Source of the DNA: Oerskovia douganii
Lineage (GTDB): Bacteria; Actinomycetota; Actinomycetes; Actinomycetales; Cellulomonadaceae
DNA length: 64,000 bases
Assembly: GCF_015142735.1 (NCBI RefSeq)
Contig: NZ_JACSPN010000018.1
Coordinates: forward strand, 1-64,000
Direction: 5' to 3'
The translations under genes and the position numbers were made by a program. The notes under the pieces were generated by a model. That model worked only from the letters and a program-made list of their open reading frames with translations. It did not search any database and was not told where the DNA came from. Below are positions 43,325 to 53,407 of the stretch, piece by piece (within the stretch, counting starts at the first letter, position 1; every line of letters starts with the position of its first letter).

Positions 43325-44092
43325 TCACAGACCCATGGCGTGCACGCCGCCGTCGACGTGCACGATCTCCCCCGTGGTCGCGGGGAACCAGTCTGACAGG
43401 AGTGCGACGACCGCGCGTGCGGCGGGCTCGGCGGTCATCTGGTCCCAGCCGAGGGGTGCGCGCTCGGGCCAGCCGCCCTCCATCTTCTCGAAGCCCGGGA
43501 TGGACTTCGCGGCGGTCGTGCGGATCGGGCCCGCCGAGACGAGGTTGGCGCGGATGCCCTCGGGGCCGAGGTCGCGTGCGAGGTAACGGTTCGCGGACTC
43601 GAGCCCGGCCTTCGCGACGCCCATCCAGTCGTACACGGGCCACGCGAACTGCGCGTCGAACGTCAGCCCGACGACGGCGCCGCCGTTCGTCATGAGCGGC
43701 TTCGCGGCCACGGCGAGGGACTTGTAGGAGAAGGTCGAGACCTGCAGAGCGGTCGCGACGTCCTCCCAGCTCGCGGACAGGAAGTTGCCGCCCATGACGC
43801 TCTGCGGCGCGAACCCGATCGAGTGGACGACGCCGTCGAGCGTGTCGACGTGCTCGCGGACGGCGTCGGCCAGCCCGGCGAGGTCCTCGTCGTCCGTCAC
43901 GTCGAGCTGCACGACGGGCGCCTCGACGGGCAGGCGCTTCGCGAACGCCTGCGTGAGCTTCATCTGGCGACCGAACGAGGAGAGCACGACGGTGGCCCCC
44001 TCCTCCTGCGCGAGCCGGGCCGCGTGGAACGCGATCGAGGAGTCGGTGAGGACACCGGTGACCAGGAGCTTCTTGCCTTCGAGCAGACCCAT
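43325..44092 (-). CDS. fabI: Enoyl-ACP reductase (InhA/FabI type)
   Basis: A 255-residue short-chain dehydrogenase fold enzyme that reduces enoyl-ACP with NADH in fatty acid elongation. The N-terminal glycine motif is of the FabI type (GKKLLVTGVLTDSSIAF). The catalytic pair is Y154-x6-K161 in PVYDWMGVAKAGLES, very close to the mycobacterial InhA sequence, and the product end is SAGPIRTTAAKSIPGF. A GGAAGAAG ribosome site precedes the ATG. It follows fabG by about 150 bases, the mabA-inhA order of actinobacteria. Confidence 0.96.
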   Translation of the reverse strand: MGLLEGKKLLVTGVLTDSSIAFHAARLAQEEGATVVLSSFGRQMKLTQAFAKRLPVEAPVVQLDVTDDEDLAGLADAVREHVDTLDGVVHSIGFAPQSVMGGNFLSASWEDVATALQVSTFSYKSLAVAAKPLMTNGGAVVGLTFDAQFAWPVYDWMGVAKAGLESANRYLARDLGPEGIRANLVSAGPIRTTAAKSIPGFEKMEGGWPERAPLGWDQMTAEPAARAVVALLSDWFPATTGEIVHVDGGVHAMGL

Positions 44093-44243
44093 CAGTTCTT
44101 CTTCCGTTCTTTCGTCGTGCGCTGCTTGAGCGTACTCATGGACGACCCGCCCGGGTAGTTCTGGAGGGGTCGCGCGGTGTGTCGAGGAGCACGCTGCGCT
44201 CCCCGGGAGGTTCGAGGTGGTGGTCGACGGCCCGACGACCGGG

Positions 44244-44972
44244 TCAGTGCCCCATGCCGAGGCCGCCGTCGACGGGGATCACGGCGCCGCTGATGTAGCC
44301 CGCCTCGGGCGACGCGAGGAACTGCACGACTCCCGCGACCTCGTCGGGCTGGGCGAAGCGCCCGGCGGGGATGTTGGCCTTGTACTGCTTCTGACGCTCC
44401 TCGGGCAGCTCGGCGGTCATGGCCGTCTCGATGAAGCCCGGGGCGACGACGTTGGCCGTGATGCCCCGCCCGCCCAGCTCGCGCGTGATCGAGCGGGCCA
44501 TGCCGACCAGGGCCGCCTTGGACGCCGCGTAGTTGACCTGGCCGGGGCCGCCGTAGAGGCCCACGACCGACGAGATGAGGACGATGCGCCCGCGTCGCAG
44601 CCGGATCATGCCCTTGGAGACGCGACGCACGCAGCGGAACGTCCCGGTCAGGTTCACGTCGATGACGGACTCGAACTCGTCGTCGGTCATGCGCATGAGG
44701 AGCTGGTCGCGGGTCACGCCCGCGTTCGCGACGAGGACCTCGACCGGGCCGAGCTCGGCCTCGATCGCGGTGAAGGCCGCGTCGACGGCGTCGGTGTCGG
44801 TGATGTCGCCCACGACGCCGAAGACGCCGTCGGGCAGGTCGCCGCTGCGGTAGATGGTCGCGACGCGGTCGCCGTTCGCGACGAAGCGCTCGGCGATCGA
44901 GCGACCGATGCCCCGGTTGGCACCCGTGACGACCACGGTGCGCGGGCTGGGGGAAGCGGGTGCTTCGGACAC
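44244..44972 (-). CDS. fabG: 3-oxoacyl-ACP reductase (FabG/MabA)
   Basis: A 242-residue short-chain dehydrogenase, NADPH-dependent. The cofactor motif is VVVTGANRGIGRSIA, the NAG motif LVANAGVTRD, and the catalytic Ser-Tyr-Lys lies in ISSVVGLYG and NYAASKAA. VIPVDGGLGMGH closes the fold. The GTG at 44970-44972 has GAGGAG 5 bases upstream. With fabI downstream it forms the reductive arm of fatty acid synthesis. Confidence 0.95.
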   Translation of the reverse strand: MSEAPASPSPRTVVVTGANRGIGRSIAERFVANGDRVATIYRSGDLPDGVFGVVGDITDTDAVDAAFTAIEAELGPVEVLVANAGVTRDQLLMRMTDDEFESVIDVNLTGTFRCVRRVSKGMIRLRRGRIVLISSVVGLYGGPGQVNYAASKAALVGMARSITRELGGRGITANVVAPGFIETAMTAELPEERQKQYKANIPAGRFAQPDEVAGVVQFLASPEAGYISGAVIPVDGGLGMGH

Positions 44973-45110
44973 GACATCTCCTCGTTCAGTGGTGTGGGAG
45001 GCGACGCCCGCGGCGGGAGGGGTCCCGCGCGGCCGGCTGATCGCCGCAACGACCGTACCGCGCGGCCCGGACCCCGTGCGCGCAGGGACCATCACAGGCG
45101 GCCGGGGTCC

Positions 45111-45129
45111 TTTGTCGAGTTCCGACAAA
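45111..45129. promoter_or_regulatory. 19-bp inverted repeat over the promoter of the DUF3099 gene
   Basis: TTTGTCG-AGTTC-CGACAAA is a perfect 7-bp inverted repeat in the divergent region between fabG and the DUF3099 gene. It covers the -35 position relative to TAGGAT (45132-45137), which ends 6 bases before the GTG. It looks like an operator for an unidentified dimeric regulator. Confidence 0.5.
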
Positions 45130-45143
45130 CGTAGGATGGAGAG

Positions 45144-45602
45144 GTGAGCAGCAACAACCAGGTGCCGAGCATCTCGAACGCACCGGAGTCGCTCGCGGAG
45201 GACCAGGCGCGGCGCACCAGGCGCTACCTCATCCAGATGGGGATCCGGCTCGTGTGCTTCCTCGCCGCGGTGGTCGTCCACGGGTGGTTCTCGTTCGTCC
45301 TGATCGGCGCTGCGATCGTGCTGCCGTACGTCGCGGTGCTGCTCGTCAACGCGGGTCGGGACCAGAAGACCTACGACGTCTCCCCCATGGAACGGCTCCA
45401 GGTCGACGCCGCGCCCGACCACCCGAGCCTCGGGCGGGTCGTCGAGCTCGACGACGAGGGCCAGGTCCGCGACGACGTCCAGGGCACCGCCGCCGGTGCG
45501 CCGCCCGCCGATGCCCACGAGACGCCCCGCGACCGCACGCCCCACCGGACCACCGACCGAACCACCGACCGAACCACCGACCAGGAGCCGCACGATGGTT
45601 GA
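45144..45602 (+). CDS. DUF3099 domain-containing membrane protein
   Basis: A 152-residue protein with the DUF3099 core (about 12-80): SLAEDQARRTRRYLIQMGIR, two transmembrane helices (about 33-47 and 50-68) and the post-membrane DQKTYDVSP. A long hydrophilic tail ends in HRTTDRTTDRTTDQEPHDG, encoded by a 12-bp tandem repeat. The domain function is unknown; it is common in Actinobacteria. It overlaps the next gene by 8 bases. Confidence 0.88.
   Translation: MSSNNQVPSISNAPESLAEDQARRTRRYLIQMGIRLVCFLAAVVVHGWFSFVLIGAAIVLPYVAVLLVNAGRDQKTYDVSPMERLQVDAAPDHPSLGRVVELDDEGQVRDDVQGTAAGAPPADAHETPRDRTPHRTTDRTTDRTTDQEPHDG
45549..45583 (+). repeat. 12-bp tandem repeat in the 3' end of the DUF3099 gene
   Basis: accaccgaccga is repeated at 45549-45560, 45561-45572 and, truncated, 45573-45583. 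It encodes the TTDR repeats of the C-terminal tail. A multiple of three, it can expand or contract without breaking the frame. Confidence 0.85.
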
Positions 45603-45843
45603 CCTCCTCCACCTTGCCGACCCCGTCGACGAGGGCGAGCTGATCTGCAGCGGCAAGGGCTGCCGCGCCGAGGCCGTCTGGGGGCTGCTCTGGAACAACC
45701 CCAAGCTGCACACGCCCGAGCGCCGCAAGGTCTGGCTCGCGTGCGACGACCACCGCGAGCACCTCGAGACGTTCCTCGGGGCGCGTGACTTCTGGAAGCA
45801 GACGGTCCCCGTGGCGGACCTCGAGCGTCGGCCCGAGCTGTGA
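45595..45843 (+). CDS. Small zinc-ribbon-like protein
   Basis: An 82-residue protein with a probable metal site: ICSGKGCRAEAVWGLLW (Cys-x4-Cys) and VWLACDDHREHLE (Cys-x2-His). Such proteins are widespread in Actinobacteria next to SURF1 genes and are sometimes mislabelled acetone carboxylase; no enzyme domain of that kind is present. The ATG has AGGAG 8 bases upstream and overlaps the DUF3099 gene; its own stop overlaps the SURF1 start by 4 bases. Confidence 0.82.
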   Translation: MVDLLHLADPVDEGELICSGKGCRAEAVWGLLWNNPKLHTPERRKVWLACDDHREHLETFLGARDFWKQTVPVADLERRPEL

Positions 45844-46856
45844 CCCACCCTTCCCCCGGCGCCGACCTCCCGGGCGGCTCGCACGAGACCTCTGCCCCGG
45901 GGGGCGCTCGCCGGCCCGACGCGGCCCAGCTCGCGCACGACGTCTCGCGCGACGCGAAGGCCGAGCCCCGGACGCTGCGCCAGTGGGTCACCCTGGCCCT
46001 CGGGGTCCTGCTCGTGGCGGCGCTGTGCGTGCTCGCGGGCCGGTGGCAGTGGCACCGCTACGAGTCGCGCTCGGCGCAGATCGAGATCATCGAGTCGAAC
46101 TACGACGCGGCCCCCGTCCCCCTGACGGACGTCCTGGCGGGGCCCGGGGCGGTCCTGGACCCCCAGGACGTGTGGCAGCGGGTGACGCTCGAGGGGACCT
46201 ACGTCGAGGACGCCACGGTCCTGCTGCGCAACCGGCCCGCGGGCGGCAAGGCGGGGTTCCACGTCCTGGTGCCGTTCGTGACCACCCCGACCGACGACGG
46301 CGAGCAGGTCGTCATGGTCGTCGACCGCGGGTTCGTGCCTCTCGGCGCCGACGCGAGCGCCCCGGACGAGGTGCCCGCTCCCCCGGCGGGCACGGTCGAG
46401 GTGACGGTCAGCCTGCGCGCGGACGAGCCGGCGTCGAGCCGTGACGCCCCGGCAGGCCAGGTCCAGGCCATCAACACGGCCCAGGTCCTCGCCGAGGGGC
46501 CCGACGGCGCCGCGTGGGCCGAGGGGGCGACCGTGGGCGCGTACGGCTCGCTCCGGGCAGAGGTCCCCGCCCCCGCCACGGCGCTGCGAGCGCTCCCCGT
46601 GCCGGACACCGACCCGGGCTCGCACCTGTCGTACACGTTCCAGTGGTTCGTGTTCGCGGCGGGGGCGATCGGCGGGTTCCTCATCCTGATCCGCCGCGAG
46701 AAGCGCGAGACCGTGACCGCGGGCGACCTGCTCGGCGAGGAGCGGGCGTCCGGCCGGGCACCGGGCGAGACCCCGCCCCGCCGCAAGCGCGGTCCCACGG
46801 CCGAGGAGGAGGAGGACGCGCTCATCGACGCGCAGCTCCCCGAGCCTCGCCCCTGA
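45840..46856 (+). CDS. SURF1 family cytochrome oxidase biogenesis protein
   Basis: A 338-residue membrane protein of the SURF1/Shy1 family, which aids heme a insertion into cytochrome c oxidase. The two typical transmembrane helices are at about residues 50-66 (followed by GRWQWHRYESR) and about 261-280 (SYTFQWFVFAAGAIGGFLILI). The extracytoplasmic domain between them has RVTLEGTYV and LLRNRPAGGKAGFHVLVPF. The GTG overlaps the previous stop (GTGA). The C-terminal tail is charged and disordered. Confidence 0.93.
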   Translation: MTHPSPGADLPGGSHETSAPGGARRPDAAQLAHDVSRDAKAEPRTLRQWVTLALGVLLVAALCVLAGRWQWHRYESRSAQIEIIESNYDAAPVPLTDVLAGPGAVLDPQDVWQRVTLEGTYVEDATVLLRNRPAGGKAGFHVLVPFVTTPTDDGEQVVMVVDRGFVPLGADASAPDEVPAPPAGTVEVTVSLRADEPASSRDAPAGQVQAINTAQVLAEGPDGAAWAEGATVGAYGSLRAEVPAPATALRALPVPDTDPGSHLSYTFQWFVFAAGAIGGFLILIRREKRETVTAGDLLGEERASGRAPGETPPRRKRGPTAEEEEDALIDAQLPEPRP

Positions 46857-46880
46857 CGGCGCGAGAGACCAGGTACGACG

Positions 46881-46914
46881 ACGGCCCGCCTGCTCCGAGG
46901 AGCGGGCGGGCCGT
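46881..46914. terminator. Bidirectional hairpin terminator
   Basis: ACGGCCCGCC (46881-46890) pairs with GGCGGGCCGT (46905-46914), and the enclosed bases form an inner GCTCC/GGAGC stem. It separates the convergent SURF1 and ABC-F genes. Confidence 0.85.
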
Positions 46915-46970
46915 TCGTGCTTCCCACGCCGGGCACGTCCGTCGGCTCCCTGCCGGGGGCCTGCGCGCCG

Positions 46971-48569
<1,599 letters not shown>

Positions 48570-48941
48570 AGAGAGTTCCTCCGGTGGGGAGTCAGGGGGC
48601 AGGGGGTGGGTGCGACGCGCTGTGCGCGAGACACAAACGCCACCGATTCTAGTGCCGTGCGGCCGCAGGCGGAACGGGATTTCGCGGGCTGGTCCGTCAC
48701 AGTCGGCCGCGAGCCGCCGAGAACGGGGTGGTGGCCGCGCTGGGGACCTCGACGACCTCAGGTCCGTCCGCGGCCCGCCCGCAGGCCCGACGGCGTCGCT
48801 CACCTCCCGGGGCGAGCCGCGCCCGGGCGCGACGGCACCGCAGGGGCGTGACGCCGTCGGGTCCTACCACCGACGCACCGTCGTCGCCCGAGATGGCACC
48901 GCAGGACGCCGTGACCTGCGACGACGAGTAGCGTTGGCCCC
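48570..48941. other. Divergent intergenic region
   Basis: A 372-base region between the ABC-F gene and the metallopeptidase gene. It contains a minus-strand -10 box TAGAAT (48646-48651) for the ABC-F gene and a plus-strand TAGCGT (48929-48934) ending 7 bases before the metallopeptidase GTG, suggesting a leaderless transcript. I see no other structure or gene in it. Confidence 0.5.
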
Positions 48942-49844
48942 GTGACGTTCAACGAGGGTGGTTCATTCGAGGGTGGCCGGGTCCGCAAGGGCGGGCGCGG
49001 CAAGGGACCCGTGATCGCGGGCGGCGGCATCGCGGCCGTGCTCGTGGCGGTCGTGGTCGCGCTCCTCAACGGCGGCGACCTGGGCAGCGTGCTCGGGACG
49101 GTGAGCGAGCAGGTCCAGCCCGCCGGGGCCGAGGACACCGCGCAGCAGCAGTACGTCGAGGAGTGCACGGTCGAGCAGGCCAACACCGAGCGCGAGTGCC
49201 GGCTGTCCGCCACGGCGCTCTCGCTCGACGACTACTGGTCGGAGGCGCTGCCCGACCAGGTCGGTGTCGACTACGTCGTGCCCGACGTCGTGAGCTTCGA
49301 GGCGGCGACCGCGACCGGGTGCGGGTCCGCGACGAGCGCTGTCGGCCCCTTCTACTGCCCGCCCGACCAGACCGTGTACATCGACGTGTCGTTCTTCGAC
49401 GAGCTGCGCGACCGCTTCGGTTCGTCGGGTGGACCGCTCGCCGAGGAGTACGTCGTCGCGCACGAGTTCGGGCACCACATCGAACAGCTCTCGGGGGCCA
49501 TGTCGTCCGCCGACCGCTCCGGGACCGGGCCCGAGTCCGACTCGGTGCGCATCGAGCTCATGGCCGACTGCCTCGCCGGCATGTGGGCCGGGAACGCGGC
49601 GACGAACATCGACGACAAGCGCGGCGTACCGTTCATGCAGGAGATCACACCCACCGACCTGAAGGACGCCCTTTCCGCAGCCTCGGCAGTGGGCGACGAC
49701 CGCATCCAGCAGTCCGCGACCGGCTCGGTGAACCCCGAGGCCTGGACGCACGGGTCGAGCGAGCAGCGCCAGCGCTGGTTCATGACGGGCTACGACGGCG
49801 GGACGTTCCAGGACTGCAACGCGCTCGAGGCGTCGACGCTCTGA
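48942..49844 (+). CDS. Neutral zinc metallopeptidase (YpfJ family)
   Basis: A 300-residue membrane-anchored peptidase. A Gly/Lys/Arg-rich cytoplasmic N-terminus leads to one transmembrane helix (about 24-42) and an extracellular zinc peptidase domain. The zinc site is AHEFGHHIE (H174, H178) with the downstream glutamate in RIELMADC (E205). Paired cysteines (ECTVEQANTEREC, GCGSATSAVGPFYC) probably form disulfides. Substrate unknown. A single gene, probably leaderless. Confidence 0.92.
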   Translation: MTFNEGGSFEGGRVRKGGRGKGPVIAGGGIAAVLVAVVVALLNGGDLGSVLGTVSEQVQPAGAEDTAQQQYVEECTVEQANTERECRLSATALSLDDYWSEALPDQVGVDYVVPDVVSFEAATATGCGSATSAVGPFYCPPDQTVYIDVSFFDELRDRFGSSGGPLAEEYVVAHEFGHHIEQLSGAMSSADRSGTGPESDSVRIELMADCLAGMWAGNAATNIDDKRGVPFMQEITPTDLKDALSAASAVGDDRIQQSATGSVNPEAWTHGSSEQRQRWFMTGYDGGTFQDCNALEASTL

Positions 49845-49965
49845 GCCTGAAGCGCCGCTACCGCCGGACCGATGAGTTCACGGCCGTCCCACCGTCTCAG
49901 TGGTGAGACCAGGCCGCCGCCAGGCGGCGCCACGGCAGGGGAACGACACGGACGGGGACGGACCC

Positions 49966-50574
49966 ATGGCAGAGCTGCTCGTCGACTTCATCACCTCGCT
50001 CGACGGCTACGCGTCGGGCGAGGGCTGGCCCGGGTTCTGGGGGCTCGAGGGCCCCGAGTACCTCGGGTGGCTGCAGGAGCAGCCCGAGGTCACGTACCTG
50101 ATGGGCGCGAACACCTACCGGCTCATGTCGGGCTTCGCGGCCGGTCAGGTGCCCGAGGGGACGGACGAGTTCACGGCCGACGAGGAGGCGTCGGTCGACG
50201 AGCTCACGGCGGCTCGGAAGGTCGTCTTCTCCAGCACGCTCCCCGAGCCCTTGACGTGGCCGAGCTCCACGCTGGTGCGCGGCGACGCGGTGGAGGCGGT
50301 CCGCGCCCTGAAGGACACCGAGGACGGGATCCTCAGCACGATCGGCAGCCTCAGCCTGGCACGAGCGCTGCTGCGGGCCGGGCTCGTCGACCGGTTCCGG
50401 GTGGGGATGTTCCCCGTCATCACCGGCGCGACTGGATCTGAGCGGATCTACGACGGCTACCCCGACGTCGTGCTCGAGATGACCGACCACCGCACCTTTG
50501 ACACCGGCATCCAGATCGTCGAGTACCGCCCGCGCGTCCTGGAGGGCCCGCCCCTGGCGGCAGCCGACGGGTGA
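49966..50574 (+). CDS. Dihydrofolate reductase/RibD C-terminal family protein
   Basis: A 202-residue predicted NADPH reductase. Motifs are VDFITSLDGYASGEG at the N-terminus, YLMGANTYRLMSGF, KVVFSSTL, and GSLSLARALLRAGLVDRFRVGMFPVITG, all typical of the RibD C-terminal/DHFR-like group in Actinobacteria. The real substrate is unknown for most members. The ATG has a GGGGACGG sequence upstream. It is not the housekeeping DHFR, as the fold and length differ. Confidence 0.87.
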   Translation: MAELLVDFITSLDGYASGEGWPGFWGLEGPEYLGWLQEQPEVTYLMGANTYRLMSGFAAGQVPEGTDEFTADEEASVDELTAARKVVFSSTLPEPLTWPSSTLVRGDAVEAVRALKDTEDGILSTIGSLSLARALLRAGLVDRFRVGMFPVITGATGSERIYDGYPDVVLEMTDHRTFDTGIQIVEYRPRVLEGPPLAAADG

Positions 50575-50658
50575 AGGCGGCCGGGGCGGACGAGGCTCAG
50601 GCGTCACGGCGCCCGGGCCCCCGGCACCCGGGCACCGACGACCGACCCGGTGCCGCCG

Positions 50659-50689
50659 GTCCGGGTTCCTCGGACCGAGGAACCCGGAC
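50659..50689. terminator. Bidirectional hairpin terminator
   Basis: Two perfectly complementary 15-base arms (50659-50673 and 50675-50689) separated by a single base, giving a practical stem of about 13 bp and a 5-base loop. It sits between the convergent reductase and amine oxidase genes. Confidence 0.85.
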
Positions 50690-50701
50690 GCGTTCACCGC
50701 G

Positions 50702-52315
50702 TCAGCTCGCCATGACGCGCTGGTGGAGGTTCTGCACCGCGTACCGTGCCGACCAGAAGGCACCGTGCTGCCACGCGGAGATCTCCGACATCCAGTCCCC
50801 CGCGAAGTACGTGTTGCCCACGCCCTGCTGAAGCTGCTTGAACCGTGGCGACGCGGTGTTCGGGTAGGCCCACGCACCCTCGATGTAGGGGACCTTGTGC
50901 CAGGCGATCGAGAACGAGCTCTCCAGCTCCGTGCGGTACTTCTCGCCATGGATCTTGACGCCCTGCTCGACCGCGCGCATCTGTCGTTGCCGCGGAGTCA
51001 TGTCGGCGTAGGCTCGCGCGTTCGCACCCGTGTTGTAGTACCCGACGACGAGGCCCTTCTTCTCGCCGTACCCGTACGAGGGGTACCAGATGTGGGCCAG
51101 GTCCATGTCGGTCTCGGTGATCCCGCCGAAGATGCGGTGGTCGTCCTCCCAGAAGCGCGACCGGTACTGCAGGCCGATCTTGCCCGCCGGAGAGCCGACC
51201 GCGAACTCACCCAGCGCGGCGTCGATGTCGGGGCCCCAGTTGGTGGTCCAGCGACGCATGAGACCCGCCGGCGCGGACACGATCGCGAAGTCCGCCTCGA
51301 CCTGCCGTGCCTTGCCGTTCGCCGCCGTGTAGCTGACCTTGACTCCACGGCTCGTGTTCTCGACCCCGGTCACCGGTGAGCTGAAGTGCACGTTCTGCTT
51401 GCCGATCGCGCGCACGAAGTACTCGTACGTCGTGTCCATGCCGCCCTTGGGCTGGAACATGAGCATCGACTGCTCCCAGTTGATCTCGAACGGGAAGTAC
51501 TGGCCCACCTTCGAGGCGAGCACCTCCGAGACCGTGCCAGGGCCGGGCAGCGGTGTGCCGTGCTCGTTCCAGGCCGACGGGTAGACCGAGTACCCGCGGT
51601 TGCTCCCGCCCTGGTACTTCCCGTCGGCCGTGAGCGACCCCCAGCTGCGCAGGAAGGAACGCAGGTTCTCCTTGTCCGCAGCGGTCAGCTTCTGGTCCAG
51701 GGCCCCCTGGTCCGTCGCGTAGCCGAGAAGCTCGGAGGTGTACCCGAACACGTCCGCCTTGGCCGTGCGGTAGCGGACCGGGTTGCCCGGGGTGGCGCCC
51801 GAACGCTCGTTGTAGAGGTAGGCGTCGGCGTTCGCGTTGGTGAAGACCTCGTACGGCACTCCCAGCTCGCGCAGGTAGTCCATGGTGACCATCCACTGCG
51901 CGATGCGACCGGCGCCGGCGTTCATGTACAGGCCGTCGGCGAAGCGCGCCGTCTGCATGACGCCGTTGACGTCCGTCTCGGAGTCGCCGCCCCGGATCGT
52001 CAGGGTGCGCCCACCGGCCCGGTGGCGTGCCTCGAGCACCGTGACCTTGTAGCCCGCCTTCTGCAGCTCGTACGCCGACGCCAGACCCGCCGGGCCGGCC
52101 CCGACCACGACGACCTTCTTGGCCGAGCGCCCGGTCAGGGAGAAGTCGCTCCCCCGGGGAGGGGTCCAGGACTCGTTCCGGGGCTGGGCCGCAGCCGTCG
52201 GGGCGAGGCCGACGGCTCCCATCGTCGCGAACATGACGCCGGCGCTCGAACCCACGCCGACCGCCTGGAGGAAGCTTCGGCGTGAGACGCCGGAGGAGTC
52301 GTTCTCTGAGACCAC
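50702..52315 (-). CDS. Tat-exported flavin amine oxidase
   Basis: A 537-residue flavoenzyme. The twin-arginine signal VSRRSFLQAVG is followed by a hydrophobic stretch and a probable cleavage after TAAA. The FAD-binding site is VVVVGAGPAGLASAYELQKA with VTVLEARHRAGGRT, and the C-terminal YFAGDWMSEISAWQHGAFWSA completes the cofactor site. Such enzymes oxidise amines or L-amino acids to imines, releasing H2O2. Tat export fits folding with FAD in the cytoplasm. It is divergent from a secreted RidA-family protein, a functional match. Substrate cannot be read from sequence. Confidence 0.93.
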   Translation of the reverse strand: MVSENDSSGVSRRSFLQAVGVGSSAGVMFATMGAVGLAPTAAAQPRNESWTPPRGSDFSLTGRSAKKVVVVGAGPAGLASAYELQKAGYKVTVLEARHRAGGRTLTIRGGDSETDVNGVMQTARFADGLYMNAGAGRIAQWMVTMDYLRELGVPYEVFTNANADAYLYNERSGATPGNPVRYRTAKADVFGYTSELLGYATDQGALDQKLTAADKENLRSFLRSWGSLTADGKYQGGSNRGYSVYPSAWNEHGTPLPGPGTVSEVLASKVGQYFPFEINWEQSMLMFQPKGGMDTTYEYFVRAIGKQNVHFSSPVTGVENTSRGVKVSYTAANGKARQVEADFAIVSAPAGLMRRWTTNWGPDIDAALGEFAVGSPAGKIGLQYRSRFWEDDHRIFGGITETDMDLAHIWYPSYGYGEKKGLVVGYYNTGANARAYADMTPRQRQMRAVEQGVKIHGEKYRTELESSFSIAWHKVPYIEGAWAYPNTASPRFKQLQQGVGNTYFAGDWMSEISAWQHGAFWSARYAVQNLHQRVMAS

Positions 52316-52654
52316 GATGCCCTACCTCTCGTCTGAGGTCTGACGGGCGACGTCCTCGACCGCGAGCGCGGGGCCGCCGTCAGCACCGAGGGTGACGCTA
52401 GGGCCGCCTCGTCTCCTGGAGAGGTCCTGGGCGTTTCGTCGTAGTTGCCCGCGGTAACGAGTCCGTTTCGACCCGTTGCTCTAGGTCGCAGGCAGGGGGC
52501 GAGAACGGATGGTCGGCTGGCGGGACGGACTTCAGAACGCCTCCGGACGTTCACCGACCGGAAACGACTCCTGGATACGTTCCTGGCCAACCGGTTCTCG
52601 ACGGACCGGCACCCACCGGCGTCATCTCGCCCGCACCGTCCCCCGGAGGCCCTC
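52316..52654. other. Divergent promoter region of amine oxidase and RidA genes
   Basis: A 339-base region without a credible gene. An imperfect dyad (GTTGCCCGCGGTAAC, 52444-52458) lies near the middle, and CGTTTCG occurs at 52433-52439 and 52465-52471 on either side of it, with the related CGGAAACGA at 52559-52567. These may be sites for a shared regulator. No clear -10/-35 pair was identified. Confidence 0.4.
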
Positions 52655-53314
52655 ATGAAGAACAGCGTCAAGATCCTCACCGCGGTCGTCGTGACCGCGG
52701 CCGTCGCGATCCCGGGAACCGCCTACGCGAAGGACAGGCTCTTCGCGCCGCACCCGACCGAGGCCGTCGCACTCGTCACGGGCGACACCCCGTCGATCGC
52801 CAACGGCGTCGCGATCGGCAAGAACGTCTCCTGGTACAAGTCGTCGGGGCTCGGCCCGTCCGCGATGAACACCGCGCCAGGGGTGTCGGCCGAAGCGCGC
52901 TACATCCCGACCGACGTCTTCCCGGGCGGCCAGCTCCCGGCCGGTGTGACCATCACCGAGGCCCAGGGCATCAACGTCCTCATGCGCATCGGCGAGAACC
53001 TGACGAAGGCCGGGCTCTCCTACGAGGACGTCATCTCGATGCGGGTCTTCCTGCAGAACCCCCAGGGCGCCGAGAAGATGGACTTCGACGGCTGGAACCG
53101 TGCCTACCGGCAGTTCTTCGCCAACACGAACCTGGCCACCGGCGCGACCCTCGACGTCCAGCTCGGTTCCGCCACCACCAAGCCCATGGTCGTCAACGAG
53201 ACCCGTCCCTCGCGCTTCGCGCTGGAGATCGAGAACCTGCCCGTCAACGGCTGGCTGGTCGAGGTCGAGGTCGACGCCGTCTACCCGGGGACGGACCACA
53301 AGCACTCGAAGTAG
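52655..53314 (+). CDS. Secreted RidA/YjgF-family protein (imine deaminase-like)
   Basis: A 219-residue exported protein. A Sec signal peptide (MKNSVKILTAVVVTAAVAIP, cleavage near TAYA) is followed by a RidA-like domain. The family signature near the end reads RPSRFALEIENLPVNGWLVE, with R187 at the position of the RidA active-site arginine. RidA enzymes hydrolyse enamines/imines to keto acids and ammonia, usually in the cytoplasm; a secreted member is uncommon. It is longer than normal RidA (about 130) because of an N-terminal extension and an insert near residue 160. A GGAGG ribosome site lies 7 bases before the ATG. Confidence 0.88.
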   Translation: MKNSVKILTAVVVTAAVAIPGTAYAKDRLFAPHPTEAVALVTGDTPSIANGVAIGKNVSWYKSSGLGPSAMNTAPGVSAEARYIPTDVFPGGQLPAGVTITEAQGINVLMRIGENLTKAGLSYEDVISMRVFLQNPQGAEKMDFDGWNRAYRQFFANTNLATGATLDVQLGSATTKPMVVNETRPSRFALEIENLPVNGWLVEVEVDAVYPGTDHKHSK

Positions 53315-53352
53315 CGTGCCGCGGGACGACCGGCCGCCGTCCCCCGCACGCC

Positions 53353-53394
53353 CGAGGGCTCTCACCCGATCAGCAGATCAGGTGAGAGCCCTCG
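53353..53394. terminator. Bidirectional hairpin terminator
   Basis: A perfect 14-bp stem (53353-53366 with 53381-53394), enclosing a 14-base loop with its own GATC repeats, between the convergent RidA-like gene and the suf operon end. Confidence 0.9.
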
Positions 53395-53407
53395 TCCAGG
53401 ATCCAGG

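Noticed and set aside
45595-45843. Acetone carboxylase subunit
   Set aside because: That label is found on some homologues, but the 82-residue protein has only a small metal-site motif and no carboxylase domain.
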